A stretch of 64,000 bases of DNA from Aeromicrobium fastidiosum (GCF_017876595.1 NZ_JAGIOG010000001.1:1612001-1676000), one strand, 5' to 3'. Shown: positions 18,610-27,618, numbered from the stretch's first letter. The notes: generated from the letters alone by a model not told the origin. Numbers and translations are program-made.

Positions 18610-20796
18610 TCAGGCGGGCTGCAGACCCGCAGGCTCGGGCTCATGGTCGTCCTCCTCAGTGCGGCGGACGTCGCCCAGGCCCTGCAGGCGTCCCTTGAAC
18701 CCCAGCAGGAGCGCCGGCAGCAGCACGAGCCGCACGACGGTCGCGTCGAGCAGGATCGCGACCGACAGCCCGACGCCCATCTGCTTCATCTCCAGCAGGT
18801 CGAGCGTCGCGAACACCGCGAACACCGACACCATGACCGCGGCGGCGCTGGTCACGACGCTCGCCGTGTCCCGGACGCCGTGCTCGACCGCGGCCTCGTA
18901 CGGGAGACCGCGGCGCAGCCCCTCGCGCACCCGGCTCAGCACGAACACGTGGTAGTCCATCGACAGGCCGACCAGCACCACGAAGCAGAACAGCGGGATC
19001 CAGTCGACGACGAACCCCGACGACGTGTAGCCCAGCAGGCCGTCGGCCCACGAGTGCTGGAACACCAGGGTCAGGACGCCGAACGCCGCACCGACCGACA
19101 GCAGGTTGAGCGCCGTCGTGATGAGGGCCAGCGTGAGGTTGCGGAACGTCCACATCATCATCAGGGCGGTCAGTGCCAGCACGAACCCGATGACCAGCGG
19201 GAGCCGCGACGTCTGGTGCTCGTAGTCGTACGTCTCGGCGACGCCGCCGCCGACCGCAGAGGTGACGCCGGGCAAATCGCGGACGGCATTCCTGACGGTG
19301 ACATCGCGCAGCTGCTCGACGGCTCGGTCGTTGCGGGGGTCGCCGTCACGGTGCGCGGCCGACATCGTCAGGGCCAGCGTGCGCCCGTCCTTCGAGGCCC
19401 GGACGTCCTGGTCGCCGGCATCGGTGACGCCGGACGAGACGGCGTCCGCCGCGATGTCACCCAGCGCCGATCGCGCGGCGTCCGCACCGCCCCGCGTGGT
19501 CTTCAGGACGACCTCGAACGTCGGGTGCTCGGACGGGAAGCTCTGCTGCACGCGCTGGAAGGCCTGCACGGCGGGGATGTCCTGCGGCAGCGCGTCGACC
19601 GTCGACTGGTGGGTCGACATGCCGAGCGCGGGCACGGCCAGCGCGACGAGCGCCCCCACGGCCAGCGCGGCGGACAGGAAGGGCCGGCGGACGACCGGTC
19701 CGACCAGACGGCTGCTGATGCCGCCGGTGCCGATGCGGCGGTTGAGCCGCCACAGCAGGGGGATGCGGGGACGGTCGACGAAACGTCCGAACGCCACCAG
19801 CATCGCCGGCAGCACCGTCAGGGAGCCGACGATCGCGACCAGGACCACGATGATCGCGCCGGCGGCGATGGAGGTGAAGACGGGCTCGCCCGACAGGAAC
19901 AGCCCCGACATCGCGACCATCACGGCGAATCCCGACACGACGACGGCGCGTCCGGCGGTGGCTGCAGCGATCTCGACCGCGTCGATCGTGGAGCGTCCGC
20001 GCTGACGTTCCTCCCGCTCGCGCTTGAGGTAGAACAGCGAGTAGTCGACGCCGACGGCCATGCCGATCAGCAGCACGATGTTGGCGACCGATCCGGAGTC
20101 GGGGGCGAGGTACGACAGCGGCGCGTAGAGGCCGAGCGCCGTGACGACCGAGGTGATCGCCAGCAGCACGGGGATGCCCGCGGCGATGAACGCGCCGAAC
20201 GCGACCAGCATGATCAGGAACGTGATCGGCAGGCTCGACGTCTCGGCGGTCGCGAGGTCCTCGCCGACCTTGTCGTTCACGCCCGCGTCGAGGGACGCCG
20301 CGCCGGCCTGTTGCACGTCCAGCTCGGGATGGTCCTCCTGCACGCGCTCAGTGGCCCGGATCAGCGCGCCGACGTGATCGGCGGCCGTCTCGGCGTCACC
20401 GGTCATCTCGATCGGCACCAGGACGGCGTCCTTCTTCGGTGACACGACGGGCGGGCCGACGTCCGAGACGCCCTTGACGTCCGTGGCCGCCCTGCTGACC
20501 TGCGTCGCCACGGAGGAGGCGCGGTCGAGGTCGAGCGGCCCGCTCGGGGCCGTGATGAGCACCGACTCGGTCGGGCTGGCGACCAGGCCGGCGTCGTCGA
20601 GCATCGCGGCGGCCCGGCCGGACTCGCCGACGCGGAAGCTGTCGTCGGGCAGGGTGCGGCCGGGCACGAGGGACGACAGGGCGACGGCGACCGCGACGAG
20701 CGCGAACCACCCGCCGATCGCACGCCAGGGGTGCGTCGCGCTCCAACGGGCGACGCGGACGGTCGAGGCTCTGCGGGGACTGGGTGGGCGAGACAT
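18610..20796 (-). CDS. MMPL-family RND transporter
   Basis: A 728-aa actinobacterial MMPL (lipid or drug efflux) protein with two sets of membrane helices. Seen: N-terminal helix near WRAIGGWFALVAVAVALSS, two large external domains, and the proton-relay GMAVGVDYSLFYLKRERE and its repeat VGLSMDYHVFVLSRVREG. The ATG at 20796 follows a GAGGAG ribosome site. The gene is divergent from a two-component system, which probably controls it. The open frame continues to 22032 only as a shadow of the opposite genes. Confidence 0.92.
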   Translation of the reverse strand: MSRPPSPRRASTVRVARWSATHPWRAIGGWFALVAVAVALSSLVPGRTLPDDSFRVGESGRAAAMLDDAGLVASPTESVLITAPSGPLDLDRASSVATQVSRAATDVKGVSDVGPPVVSPKKDAVLVPIEMTGDAETAADHVGALIRATERVQEDHPELDVQQAGAASLDAGVNDKVGEDLATAETSSLPITFLIMLVAFGAFIAAGIPVLLAITSVVTALGLYAPLSYLAPDSGSVANIVLLIGMAVGVDYSLFYLKREREERQRGRSTIDAVEIAAATAGRAVVVSGFAVMVAMSGLFLSGEPVFTSIAAGAIIVVLVAIVGSLTVLPAMLVAFGRFVDRPRIPLLWRLNRRIGTGGISSRLVGPVVRRPFLSAALAVGALVALAVPALGMSTHQSTVDALPQDIPAVQAFQRVQQSFPSEHPTFEVVLKTTRGGADAARSALGDIAADAVSSGVTDAGDQDVRASKDGRTLALTMSAAHRDGDPRNDRAVEQLRDVTVRNAVRDLPGVTSAVGGGVAETYDYEHQTSRLPLVIGFVLALTALMMMWTFRNLTLALITTALNLLSVGAAFGVLTLVFQHSWADGLLGYTSSGFVVDWIPLFCFVVLVGLSMDYHVFVLSRVREGLRRGLPYEAAVEHGVRDTASVVTSAAAVMVSVFAVFATLDLLEMKQMGVGLSVAILLDATVVRLVLLPALLLGFKGRLQGLGDVRRTEEDDHEPEPAGLQPA

Positions 20797-20869
20797 CGAG
20801 GTCTCCTCTGGGAGGCGGGGTGGGTTGCCTCCAGCCTCGTGATCCGGTGCCCCGCGCACGATGGTGCTG

Positions 20870-20892
20870 GGACCCGCTGTCGAGGTGGGTCC
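20870..20892. promoter_or_regulatory. Inverted repeat between MMPL gene and two-component system
   Basis: GGACCC, an 11-nt spacer, then GGGTCC lies in the 138-bp divergent region. Symmetry and position suit a site for the NarL-type response regulator encoded next door. No proof beyond position. Confidence 0.35.
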
Positions 20893-20934
20893 AGGCCCAC
20901 TGTGGTCGGCGCTCACGTCTGGGAGGCTCGAGCC

Positions 20935-22248
20935 ATGACCACTCCGATCGCCTTGGCTGTGCCGCGCCGCGAGAGCTTCGTCGCCGGCCTGCGCCGCCGC
21001 GTCGCGCTCACCGGGGTCTCGCTGGGATACGTCCTGCTGGCACCCCTCGCCCTCGTGATGCTGTGCGCGCTGACGACGGCCCTCAGCGTCGCGGTCGTCG
21101 GCGTCGGTCTCGTGCTGCTCCTGGTGCTGGTGCCGCTGACCGGGCAGCTGGCGGGGCTGCACCGCCGGCTGGCCGGACGGCTGCTGGGCGTCACGATCGA
21201 CACGCCCTACGCCCCGGCGCGCACGGGATCGTGGTGGGCCCGCCTGCGCGGGTGGGCCGCTGACCCCGCTCGCTGGCGCGACGTCGCCTGGACGTACGTG
21301 TCGGTGACGCTCGGCTGGGCGCTCGCGTGGCTCGGCTTTGGCCTGGGGCTCGCGGTGGTCTGGTACGCGGTCTTCCCGGGCGTCTACGCGCTGGTGCCCG
21401 AGGGGGCCCTCGCGAACGACTACGGCTTCGTCAACCTCGACACCCAGTCGGAGGCGTACCTCAACTGGGTCCTGGTGCCGGTCGTTTTCGCGCTGTGGTG
21501 GTGGCTCGAGCCCGTCCTCGTCCGCTGGATCGCGCAGCTCGACCGGGCGATGCTGGCACCGTCGCGGGCGGCGCTCGAACGGCGCGTGGCCGAGGTGTCG
21601 CAGTCGCGGGCCGAGTCGATCGACCACTCGGCCGCCGAGCTGCGGCGCATCGAGCGCGACCTGCACGACGGGGCCCAGGCGCGGCTCGTGGCGCTCGGCA
21701 TGAACCTCGGACTGGCCCAGGAGCTCCTGGCGGACGACCCCGATGCGGCAGCTCGCCTCATCGCGGAGGCGCGCGCCGTGACGACGTCCGCCCTCGGCGA
21801 CCTGCGGTCGGTCGTGCGCGGCATCCACCCGCCGGTGCTGGCCGACCGGGGACTGGCCGGCGCGGTCCAGGCGTTGGCGCTCGACATGTCGTTGCCGGTC
21901 TCGGTCACGGTCGTGCTGCCGGGACGTCCGCCTGCCCCCGTCGAGTCGGCCATGTACTTCGCCACGACCGAGCTGCTGGCCAACGTCGTCAAGCACGCGG
22001 GTGCCCGCCGGGCGTCGATCGACGTCGGGCACGACGGGCGGGTGCTGCGGGTCGTCGTCGAGGACGACGGTGCCGGCGGTGCCTCGGTGTCGTCGGGATC
22101 GGGCCTGGCCGGGGTGGGTCGACGGCTCGCGGCGTTCGACGGCACGATGGTCGTGGCCAGTCCCGCCGGGGGACCGACCACGATCACCCTGGAGGTGCCG
22201 TGCGCGTTGTCATCGCCGAGGACCTCGCCCTCCTCCGGGACGGCCTGA
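20935..22248 (+). CDS. NarL-type sensor histidine kinase
   Basis: A 437-aa membrane kinase. Membrane segments (around residues 25-65 and 120-190) are followed by a HisKA_3 dimerisation domain with the phosphorylatable His in RRIERDLHDGAQARLVALGM. The ATPase domain includes TELLANVVKHAG and GSGLAGVGRRLAAF. ATG at 20935 follows GGGAGG. Its 3' end overlaps the response regulator by 49 nt, so the pair is co-expressed. Confidence 0.9.
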   Translation: MTTPIALAVPRRESFVAGLRRRVALTGVSLGYVLLAPLALVMLCALTTALSVAVVGVGLVLLLVLVPLTGQLAGLHRRLAGRLLGVTIDTPYAPARTGSWWARLRGWAADPARWRDVAWTYVSVTLGWALAWLGFGLGLAVVWYAVFPGVYALVPEGALANDYGFVNLDTQSEAYLNWVLVPVVFALWWWLEPVLVRWIAQLDRAMLAPSRAALERRVAEVSQSRAESIDHSAAELRRIERDLHDGAQARLVALGMNLGLAQELLADDPDAAARLIAEARAVTTSALGDLRSVVRGIHPPVLADRGLAGAVQALALDMSLPVSVTVVLPGRPPAPVESAMYFATTELLANVVKHAGARRASIDVGHDGRVLRVVVEDDGAGGASVSSGSGLAGVGRRLAAFDGTMVVASPAGGPTTITLEVPCALSSPRTSPSSGTA

Positions 22249-22847
22249 CCCGGCTGCTCGAGGCGTACGGCTGCGAGGTCGTCGCGGCCGTCGAGGACGC
22301 GGTCGCCCTCGCCGAGGCGCTTCGCGTGCACGAGCCGGACATCGCGGTCGTCGACGTGCGGATGCCGCCGACGTTCACCGACGAGGGGCTGCGGGCCGCG
22401 ATCGCTGCGCGTGCCGAGCGTCCTGGGCTTCCGGTCCTGGTGCTGTCGCAGTACGTCGAGCAGCTGTACGCGCGAGAGCTGCTGAGCAGCGGTGACGGGG
22501 CGGTGGGCTACCTGCTCAAGGACCGGGTGGCCGATGTCGCGACCTTCGTCGACGCGGTGCGCACCGTGGCCGCCGGCGGGACGGTGCTCGACCCCGAGGT
22601 CGTGTCGGCGCTCATCGCCCGTGCGCCCGACGACGGGCCGGTGTCGCGGCTGACCCCGCGGGAGCGCGAGGTGCTGGGCCTCATGGCGGAGGGTCGCTCG
22701 AACGCCGCGATCGCCGCAGCCCTGTTCGTCACCGAGAAGGCCATCAGCAAGCACACCAGCAACATCTTCATGAAGCTCGACCTCGACCCCGACGACGACA
22801 GCAGCAACCGCCGGGTCATGGCCGTCATCGCCTACCTGCAGGCGTGA
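22200..22847 (+). CDS. NarL/LuxR-family response regulator
   Basis: A 215-aa regulator. The receiver domain has the acidic pocket VIAEDLALLRDG, phospho-acceptor Asp in DIAVVDVRMPP and Lys in YLLKDRV. The C-terminal LuxR helix-turn-helix reads LTPREREVLGLMAEGRSNAA then KAISKHTSNIFMKL. GTG at 22200 is preferred, five bases after GGAGG (22191). It is likely to control the divergent MMPL exporter. Confidence 0.9.
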   Translation: MRVVIAEDLALLRDGLTRLLEAYGCEVVAAVEDAVALAEALRVHEPDIAVVDVRMPPTFTDEGLRAAIAARAERPGLPVLVLSQYVEQLYARELLSSGDGAVGYLLKDRVADVATFVDAVRTVAAGGTVLDPEVVSALIARAPDDGPVSRLTPREREVLGLMAEGRSNAAIAAALFVTEKAISKHTSNIFMKLDLDPDDDSSNRRVMAVIAYLQA

Positions 22848-22851
22848 GGTC

Positions 22852-23724
22852 TCACGTCCGTTCCGGGTCGAAGATCCAGGGCGCGCGGGGGATGGCGGCG
22901 ACGTCGAACGTCCGCAGCAGCTCGTGCGGCGTCGAGCCCTCGAGGCCCAGCGAGGCCGCGATGAGCGCAAGGACGTCGACGCCCCGGGCCTCGAGCTCGC
23001 TGCGCGACACCGCCCCGTCGCGCTTCGCGAGCCGCTGGCCCGCGGAGTTGAGCGCCAGGGGCACGTGCACGTACGTCGGGGGAGTGGCACCTAGGAGCGT
23101 CGCGAGGTAGGCCTGCCGTGGTGCCGAGCTCAGCAGGTCGTCGCCGCGCACGACCTGGTCGATGCCCTGCTGGGCGTCGTCGACCACGACCGCGAGGTTG
23201 TAGGCGACTGCGCCGTCTCCTCGGCGCAGCACGACGTCGTCGACCACGCCGCTGAACGCACCGTGGAGCTCGTCGTCGACCGTGAACGTCGACACCTCCG
23301 CGCGCAGGCGCAGGGCCGCGGGACGGTCGCGACGTCGCTCGTCGCGCTCGGCCTCCGTGAGGTCGCGGCACGTCCCCGGATAGGCACCCGGCGGGGCGTG
23401 GGGTGCCGAGGGCGCGTCGAGGATCTCGCGGCGCGTGCAGAAGCACTCGAAGACGAGGCCACGTCCGGCCAACGAGGCCAGCGCGGCGTCGTAGAGGCGA
23501 GCCCGCTCCGACTGGCGCACGACCGGGCCGTCCCAGTCGAGGCCGATGGCCGCCAGGTCGTCCAGCTGGCGCTGCTCGGCCCCCTCGCGCACCCGGTCGA
23601 GGTCCTCGACGCGCAGGACGAAGGAGCGTCCGGTCGATCGTGCGCACAGCCAGGCCAGCAGGGCCGTGCGCAGGTTGCCGACGTGCAGGTCGCCCGACGG
23701 CGACGGCGCGAACCGGCCGGTCAC
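22852..23724 (-). CDS. gluQ: Glutamyl-Q tRNA(Asp) synthetase
   Basis: A 290-aa truncated glutamyl-tRNA synthetase paralogue that glutamylates queuosine in tRNA-Asp. Seen: class I HIGH-type motif as FAPSPSGDLHVGNLRTAL, zinc-binding CFCTRREIL plus a later Cys in YPGTCRDL, and the KMSKS-like segment QRLAKRDGAVS. The C-terminal anticodon-binding domain is missing, which defines GluQ-RS. GTG at 23724 overlaps the GNAT stop (GTGA). Confidence 0.92.
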   Translation of the reverse strand: MTGRFAPSPSGDLHVGNLRTALLAWLCARSTGRSFVLRVEDLDRVREGAEQRQLDDLAAIGLDWDGPVVRQSERARLYDAALASLAGRGLVFECFCTRREILDAPSAPHAPPGAYPGTCRDLTEAERDERRRDRPAALRLRAEVSTFTVDDELHGAFSGVVDDVVLRRGDGAVAYNLAVVVDDAQQGIDQVVRGDDLLSSAPRQAYLATLLGATPPTYVHVPLALNSAGQRLAKRDGAVSRSELEARGVDVLALIAASLGLEGSTPHELLRTFDVAAIPRAPWIFDPERT

Positions 23725-24221
23725 TCGAGGCCGAGCCGCGAGCGCTCCTCGACCTGACCCTCCCACACGAAACGCAGGGTCTCGGTCGACTTCTCGTACG
23801 AGCGGTAGACCTCGTCGAGCTGGTAGCCGTGGCGCTCGTAGACGGCTTGTGCGCGGGTGTTGGTGTGCGCGGTGCTCAGCTCGACGGCGACGGCTCCGGC
23901 ATCGGCGGCCATGCGGGCGACGGTCTGCAGCAGCTCGTCGACGGCTCCCGTGCCGCGGGCGTGCTCGACGACGTAGAGGTCGTTGAGCACCCAGACCCTC
24001 GCGAGACGGGTGGACGAGAAGAAGGGGTATATCTGCGCGAAGCCGACGACCTCGTCGTCGTCGAGGCCCAGCAGGACGATGGACTCGTCGCGCACGATGC
24101 GAGCAGCCAGGAACGCCCCCGCCTTGGCGGTGTCGTAGGGCTCCCCGTAGAACTCACGGTAGGCCGCGAAGAGCTGGGCGGCCTCGAGCACGTCGGCGAG
24201 CTCGGCGCGGATGACGGTCAC
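23721..24221 (-). CDS. GNAT-family N-acetyltransferase
   Basis: A 166-aa acetyltransferase. Seen: VLNDLYVVEHARGTGAVDEL, the acetyl-CoA-binding motif A in the slightly altered form ARGTGAVDELL, and a C-terminal RAQAVYERHGYQLDEVYRSY. The substrate is unknown. It is coupled to gluQ by a GTGA overlap. GTG at 24221 is the best start; longer frames have no support. Confidence 0.87.
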   Translation of the reverse strand: MTVIRAELADVLEAAQLFAAYREFYGEPYDTAKAGAFLAARIVRDESIVLLGLDDDEVVGFAQIYPFFSSTRLARVWVLNDLYVVEHARGTGAVDELLQTVARMAADAGAVAVELSTAHTNTRAQAVYERHGYQLDEVYRSYEKSTETLRFVWEGQVEERSRLGLE

Positions 24222-24249
24222 CCGTCCAGCCTCCCACGAACCGGCCGGT

Positions 24250-24930
24250 TCAGGGCGCTGACGCGATGGCCCGTCGCATCGTCTCGGCCAGGTACGCGGC
24301 ACCCTCGCGGTTGGGGTGCTTGTCGTCGAGCGTCATGCGCGACGGGAGCGTGCGGGTCTCGACGTACGTGAAGCCCTCGTGCTTGCGGTTGGCGAACAGC
24401 CGCATGTAGCCCTGGATGCGGTAGCCGCGCTTGCGGTCGGCCTTGCCCCACGGCGACACCAGCAGCACGTGGCTGCGCGGGATGCCCAGCGCGTCGACGC
24501 GGGCCCCCAGGCGGTCGAGGTACGCCCCGATGCCCTTCTTCTGCTGGGCCTTGGTCAAGGTCTTCTTGGTGTTCGTGCTCGTGCACCCGTACATGTCGTT
24601 GCGACCGCCCTGGATGATGACGTAGTCGACCTTGGTCAGTGCCTGCAGCCGCTGCCCGTAGGTCGTGCCGAGGCACTTGTTGCCGCGCACGTTCATGCCC
24701 GATCCTGCCTCCGCCAGGGTGCGCACCGAGGCGGACAGCTCGCGGCCGAGCATGGCCCACCACCCGTCCGAGACGCTGCCGGGCTCGTCGCGGAACCATG
24801 ACGTGATGGAGTCGCCGACCACGATGATGCTGGGTCCGGTCGGTGCCGGGTCGGCGGCGTTCGCCGGAGCTGCGAGGACGACGGTAGACGTCACGACGGC
24901 AGCGACGGACAGGGCGAGGGCGCGGAGCAT
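24250..24930 (-). CDS. Secreted SGNH/GDSL-family hydrolase
   Basis: A 226-aa exported esterase-like protein. A Sec signal peptide covers about residues 1-26 (MLRALALSVAAVV, ending AAPANAA). Block I is IIVVGDSITSWF with the nucleophile Ser, block III reads IIQGGRNDMYG, and block V is DDKHPNREGAAYL with Asp and His of the triad. The substrate is probably an ester on the envelope or in the medium. Monocistronic. Confidence 0.88.
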   Translation of the reverse strand: MLRALALSVAAVVTSTVVLAAPANAADPAPTGPSIIVVGDSITSWFRDEPGSVSDGWWAMLGRELSASVRTLAEAGSGMNVRGNKCLGTTYGQRLQALTKVDYVIIQGGRNDMYGCTSTNTKKTLTKAQQKKGIGAYLDRLGARVDALGIPRSHVLLVSPWGKADRKRGYRIQGYMRLFANRKHEGFTYVETRTLPSRMTLDDKHPNREGAAYLAETMRRAIASAP

Positions 24931-25018
24931 AGGGAGAAGGCCTCTGGTCGGTGGGGAGGTCCGCACATCGTACGTCGTGGGGGTTGCGGGGCGACGCGGC
25001 TGGACAACCGAACAACTT

Positions 25019-25060
25019 GTTAAGTTTAACTCCTTGTCACGGTGGTGTGTTAAATTTAAC
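25019..25060. promoter_or_regulatory. Twin palindromes in front of the AAA ATPase gene
   Basis: GTTAAGTTTAAC (25019-25030) and the perfect palindrome GTTAAATTTAAC (25049-25060) are spaced exactly 30 bp apart, about three helical turns. They are the only AT-rich patch in the surroundings. The second lies three bases before the ATG, where a -10 of a leaderless transcript would be. This looks like a cooperative operator. Confidence 0.75.
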
Positions 25061-25063
25061 AGC

Positions 25064-26296
25064 ATGCGCACTGCCGTCGAGAACCCGTTCGTGCCTGGAT
25101 CGGACACGATCCCTGAGGTGTGGGCCGGTCGCACGAGCCAGGTCGGCGACTTCGAGAACGTCGTCCGGCCGCGGCGGATGGCGGGCCTGTCCGAGCGGGG
25201 ACGCACGATCTTGGGAGAACCGGGACTGGGCAAGTCGACTTTGGTGCGCCGGTTGGCTGAGCGTGCTCGTCGCAACCACGGCGACTGGACAACCGCACAG
25301 CTGCGGATGCCGGTGGGTGCCGATCCGCTGCAGATCGTCGCGACTGCACTGCTGGGCCTGGCTGCGGATGCCGGGTTGGCGGCGGCCACGGAGAAGCGCT
25401 TGCGCACGCTGATCGACCGGGTCAAGGCGATCTCGGTCGCCGGGTGGGGGCTCACGCTCGAGCCCACTGCCGGGCCCCAGCCGTTCGTTGCGCTGACGGA
25501 CCTGCTGATCGAGATCGGGCTGGCCGCGCACGAGCAGAAGCGGCTGGTGATGATCCACGTTGACGAGGTGCAGAACATCACCGACCAGGCGGCGTTGTCG
25601 CAGCTGCTGGTCTGCCTCGGTGACGCGTTGACGTACGAGCACACCGTCGTCGTTCCTGGAGGGGCACACATCGACCGGGTGCTGCCGGTAGCGGTCTATC
25701 TGACAGGGCTGCCGGACTTCGACGACATGGCCGGCGCGCGCAAGGGTGCCACGTTCACGCGCCGCTTCAAGACGATCACGCTGGCACCGATCTCCGACGA
25801 CGACTTCAAGCTGGCATTGACATCTTTCCTGGACCCCGGGTGGCCGGTCGAGGTCGACGGGTTGCCGGCGACGGTTCGGATGACGCAGGAGGCGCGGGAC
25901 GCGATCGTTGCCTGCTGCTGCGGGGAGCCGTTCCTCTTCCAGCTGGCAGGGCAGGAAGCCTGGTACGCGTCGCCGGACTCGCCGCTGATCACCGTCGACG
26001 ACGTGCGCCAGGGGTGGGAGGAGGCCAAGCCCGAGGCGGTGACGCACGTGGAGCGCATCCTCGGGCGTCTGCCCGAGCGGGAGCAGCAGCTGATCCGGGC
26101 GATGTCCCTCCTCGACCCGCAAGAGCGCACCGCGTCGGCGATCGCCGCCCGGATGGGGTTCGACTCAGCGACGCAGATCGGCCCGTTCGCGTCCCGTCTC
26201 GATACGGTGCGGGGGATCATCAACCGCGGCAAGCCGTACTCGTTCCGCCATCGCGCGATCGAGGCGTACCTGACGACGGAGTGGCCGCACATCTGA
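25064..26296 (+). CDS. Stand-alone AAA-family ATPase
   Basis: A 410-aa P-loop ATPase. Walker A is GEPGLGKST (residues 51-59) and Walker B is RLVMIHVDEVQ with Asp167-Glu168. Further on are an arginine-rich sensor area (ATFTRRFKTITL) and a C-terminal winged-helix-like part (LPEREQQLIRAMSLLDPQ, then SAIAARMGFDS). The architecture resembles STAND/archaeal-type ATPases found as orphans in actinobacteria, with no proven function. ATG at 25064 is chosen because longer frames would run through both palindromes. The gene is probably leaderless and autoregulated. Confidence 0.8.
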   Translation: MRTAVENPFVPGSDTIPEVWAGRTSQVGDFENVVRPRRMAGLSERGRTILGEPGLGKSTLVRRLAERARRNHGDWTTAQLRMPVGADPLQIVATALLGLAADAGLAAATEKRLRTLIDRVKAISVAGWGLTLEPTAGPQPFVALTDLLIEIGLAAHEQKRLVMIHVDEVQNITDQAALSQLLVCLGDALTYEHTVVVPGGAHIDRVLPVAVYLTGLPDFDDMAGARKGATFTRRFKTITLAPISDDDFKLALTSFLDPGWPVEVDGLPATVRMTQEARDAIVACCCGEPFLFQLAGQEAWYASPDSPLITVDDVRQGWEEAKPEAVTHVERILGRLPEREQQLIRAMSLLDPQERTASAIAARMGFDSATQIGPFASRLDTVRGIINRGKPYSFRHRAIEAYLTTEWPHI

Positions 26297-26325
26297 GACA
26301 GGGCGGGACGTGGAGCCAGCGGCAT

Positions 26326-26341
26326 ACCCGCCCCGGCGGGT
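26326..26341 (+). terminator. Weak hairpin after the AAA ATPase gene
   Basis: ACCCGCC-CC-GGCGGGT forms a 7-bp GC-rich stem 30 nt downstream of the ATPase stop. The loop is only two bases and there is no real U-run, so termination here is uncertain. Confidence 0.3.
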
Positions 26342-26393
26342 TGCTGAGACGCACGCCACATCGTCACTCGACGGATCGCTGCTAGATTGCGAC

Positions 26394-26549
26394 GGCCAGT
26401 CAACTCAGTGATGAGCCAGGGAACCCGGTGTGAGTCCGGGACTGTCGCGCAGCGGTGAGGGTGACGGGCGGAGCACGAGGCCACTGGACCGATACGGGTC
26501 TGGGAAGGCGCGCCGCCTGGTTGATCCCGAGTCCGAAGACCTGCTGGCC
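26394..26549 (+). ncRNA. Cobalamin riboswitch upstream of B12 importer operon
   Basis: B12-box architecture: P1 GGCCAG (26394-26399) pairs with CTGGCC (26544-26549). The conserved core GAGCCAGGGAACCCGGTG, then GTCCGGGACTGTCGCGCAG and the 3' GAGTCCGAAGACCTGC are all present. Twelve bases of the 3' core (26527-26538, CCGAGTCCGAAG) are exactly complementary to 26599-26610, immediately before the btuF-like ribosome site. This gives an obvious switching helix. Adenosylcobalamin should repress the transporter genes. Confidence 0.93.
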
Positions 26550-26622
26550 GTGGACCCGATCGTCCGCGTCACCCACTCACCAGGCTTCGCGAAAAAGCCT
26601 TCGGACTCGGAAGAGATCTCTC

Positions 26623-27618
26623 ATGACGTCATCTCGTCGTACCCTGCTGCCCCCTGCCCTCCTGGTCGCCGCGGCGCTCTGCCTGTCCGCCTGCGGCGGT
26701 GCTCCGGAGGCGGAGAAGACCGCCGCGGCCGACTCCGCCGACCACCCCGTCAAGGCCACGAGCTGCGGGTTCACGTCCACCGTCGCCGCCGCGCCCGAGC
26801 GGGCCGTGACGATGAACCAGGGCGCCACGGAGGTCATGCTGGCGCTCGGTCTCGAGGACCGGCTCGCCGGTACGGCATACCTCGACGACTCCGTGCCGAC
26901 CAAGTGGCAGAAGGCCTACGACTCGGTGAAGGTCCTCTCCAAGGAGTACCCCGACCACGAGAGCCTGCTGGCGGCCCGGCCCGACTTCGTCTACGCGTCG
27001 TACATCAGCGCCTTCGATCCCGAGGTCGCCGGCTCGCCCGCCGAGCTGGCCACGCTCGACATCGGCTCCTACAACTCTCCCCTCGGGTGCGGTGACAACG
27101 ACCTTCCCGCCGTCTCGTTCGACACGGTCTGGGACGAGATCGAGACCGTCGCCACGGTCTTCGGGGTCCCCGAGCGCGCCGATGCGATCAAGGCCGAGCA
27201 GCAGAAGGCCCTCGGGACCCTGGCGAAGCAGGGCGCCGGCGACGGTGTCGACGTCTTCTGGTTCGACTCCGGCGACAAGACCCCGCTGGCCGGGGCGGGA
27301 GAGGGCGGGCCGCAGCTGATCCTCGACGCGGTCGGAGCCACGAACCTGTTCTCCGACCTGAAGGGCGGCTGGGCCGACGTCAGCTGGGAGCGGGTCGTCA
27401 AGGCCGACCCCGACGTCATCGTGCTCGGCGACGCGAGCTGGTCGTCGGCGGACGACAAGATCGCCCTCCTGCAGAAGGATCCGGCCCTCAAGCAGCTCGA
27501 GGCCGTGCGCGAGAAGCGGTTCGTGGTGCTGCCGTACTCCGAGACCACCCCCGGCGTGCGTCTGGCCGACGGCGCGCAGGCCGTGGCCGACGGGCTCGAC
27601 GCGCTCGACCTGCGCTGA
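26623..27618 (+). CDS. Cobalamin-type ABC transporter substrate-binding lipoprotein (BtuF-like)
   Basis: A 331-aa periplasmic-binding-fold lipoprotein. The signal peptide ends in the lipobox CLSACGG (Cys about residue 23). The class III SBP fold is indicated by AAAPERAVTMNQGATEVMLAL and a C-terminal VVLPYSETTPGVRLADG. The riboswitch upstream argues for B12 or another corrinoid rather than a siderophore. ATG at 26623 follows GGAAGAGA. It starts a four-gene operon with overlapping stops and starts. Confidence 0.88.
   Translation: MTSSRRTLLPPALLVAAALCLSACGGAPEAEKTAAADSADHPVKATSCGFTSTVAAAPERAVTMNQGATEVMLALGLEDRLAGTAYLDDSVPTKWQKAYDSVKVLSKEYPDHESLLAARPDFVYASYISAFDPEVAGSPAELATLDIGSYNSPLGCGDNDLPAVSFDTVWDEIETVATVFGVPERADAIKAEQQKALGTLAKQGAGDGVDVFWFDSGDKTPLAGAGEGGPQLILDAVGATNLFSDLKGGWADVSWERVVKADPDVIVLGDASWSSADDKIALLQKDPALKQLEAVREKRFVVLPYSETTPGVRLADGAQAVADGLDALDLR

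Noticed and set aside
20797-22032. N-terminal extension of the MMPL open frame
   Set aside because: It is antisense to the sensor kinase; the real start is ATG 20796 with a good ribosome site.
24665-25063. Longer start for the AAA ATPase
   Set aside because: It would run antisense through the SGNH hydrolase gene and across both palindromes.
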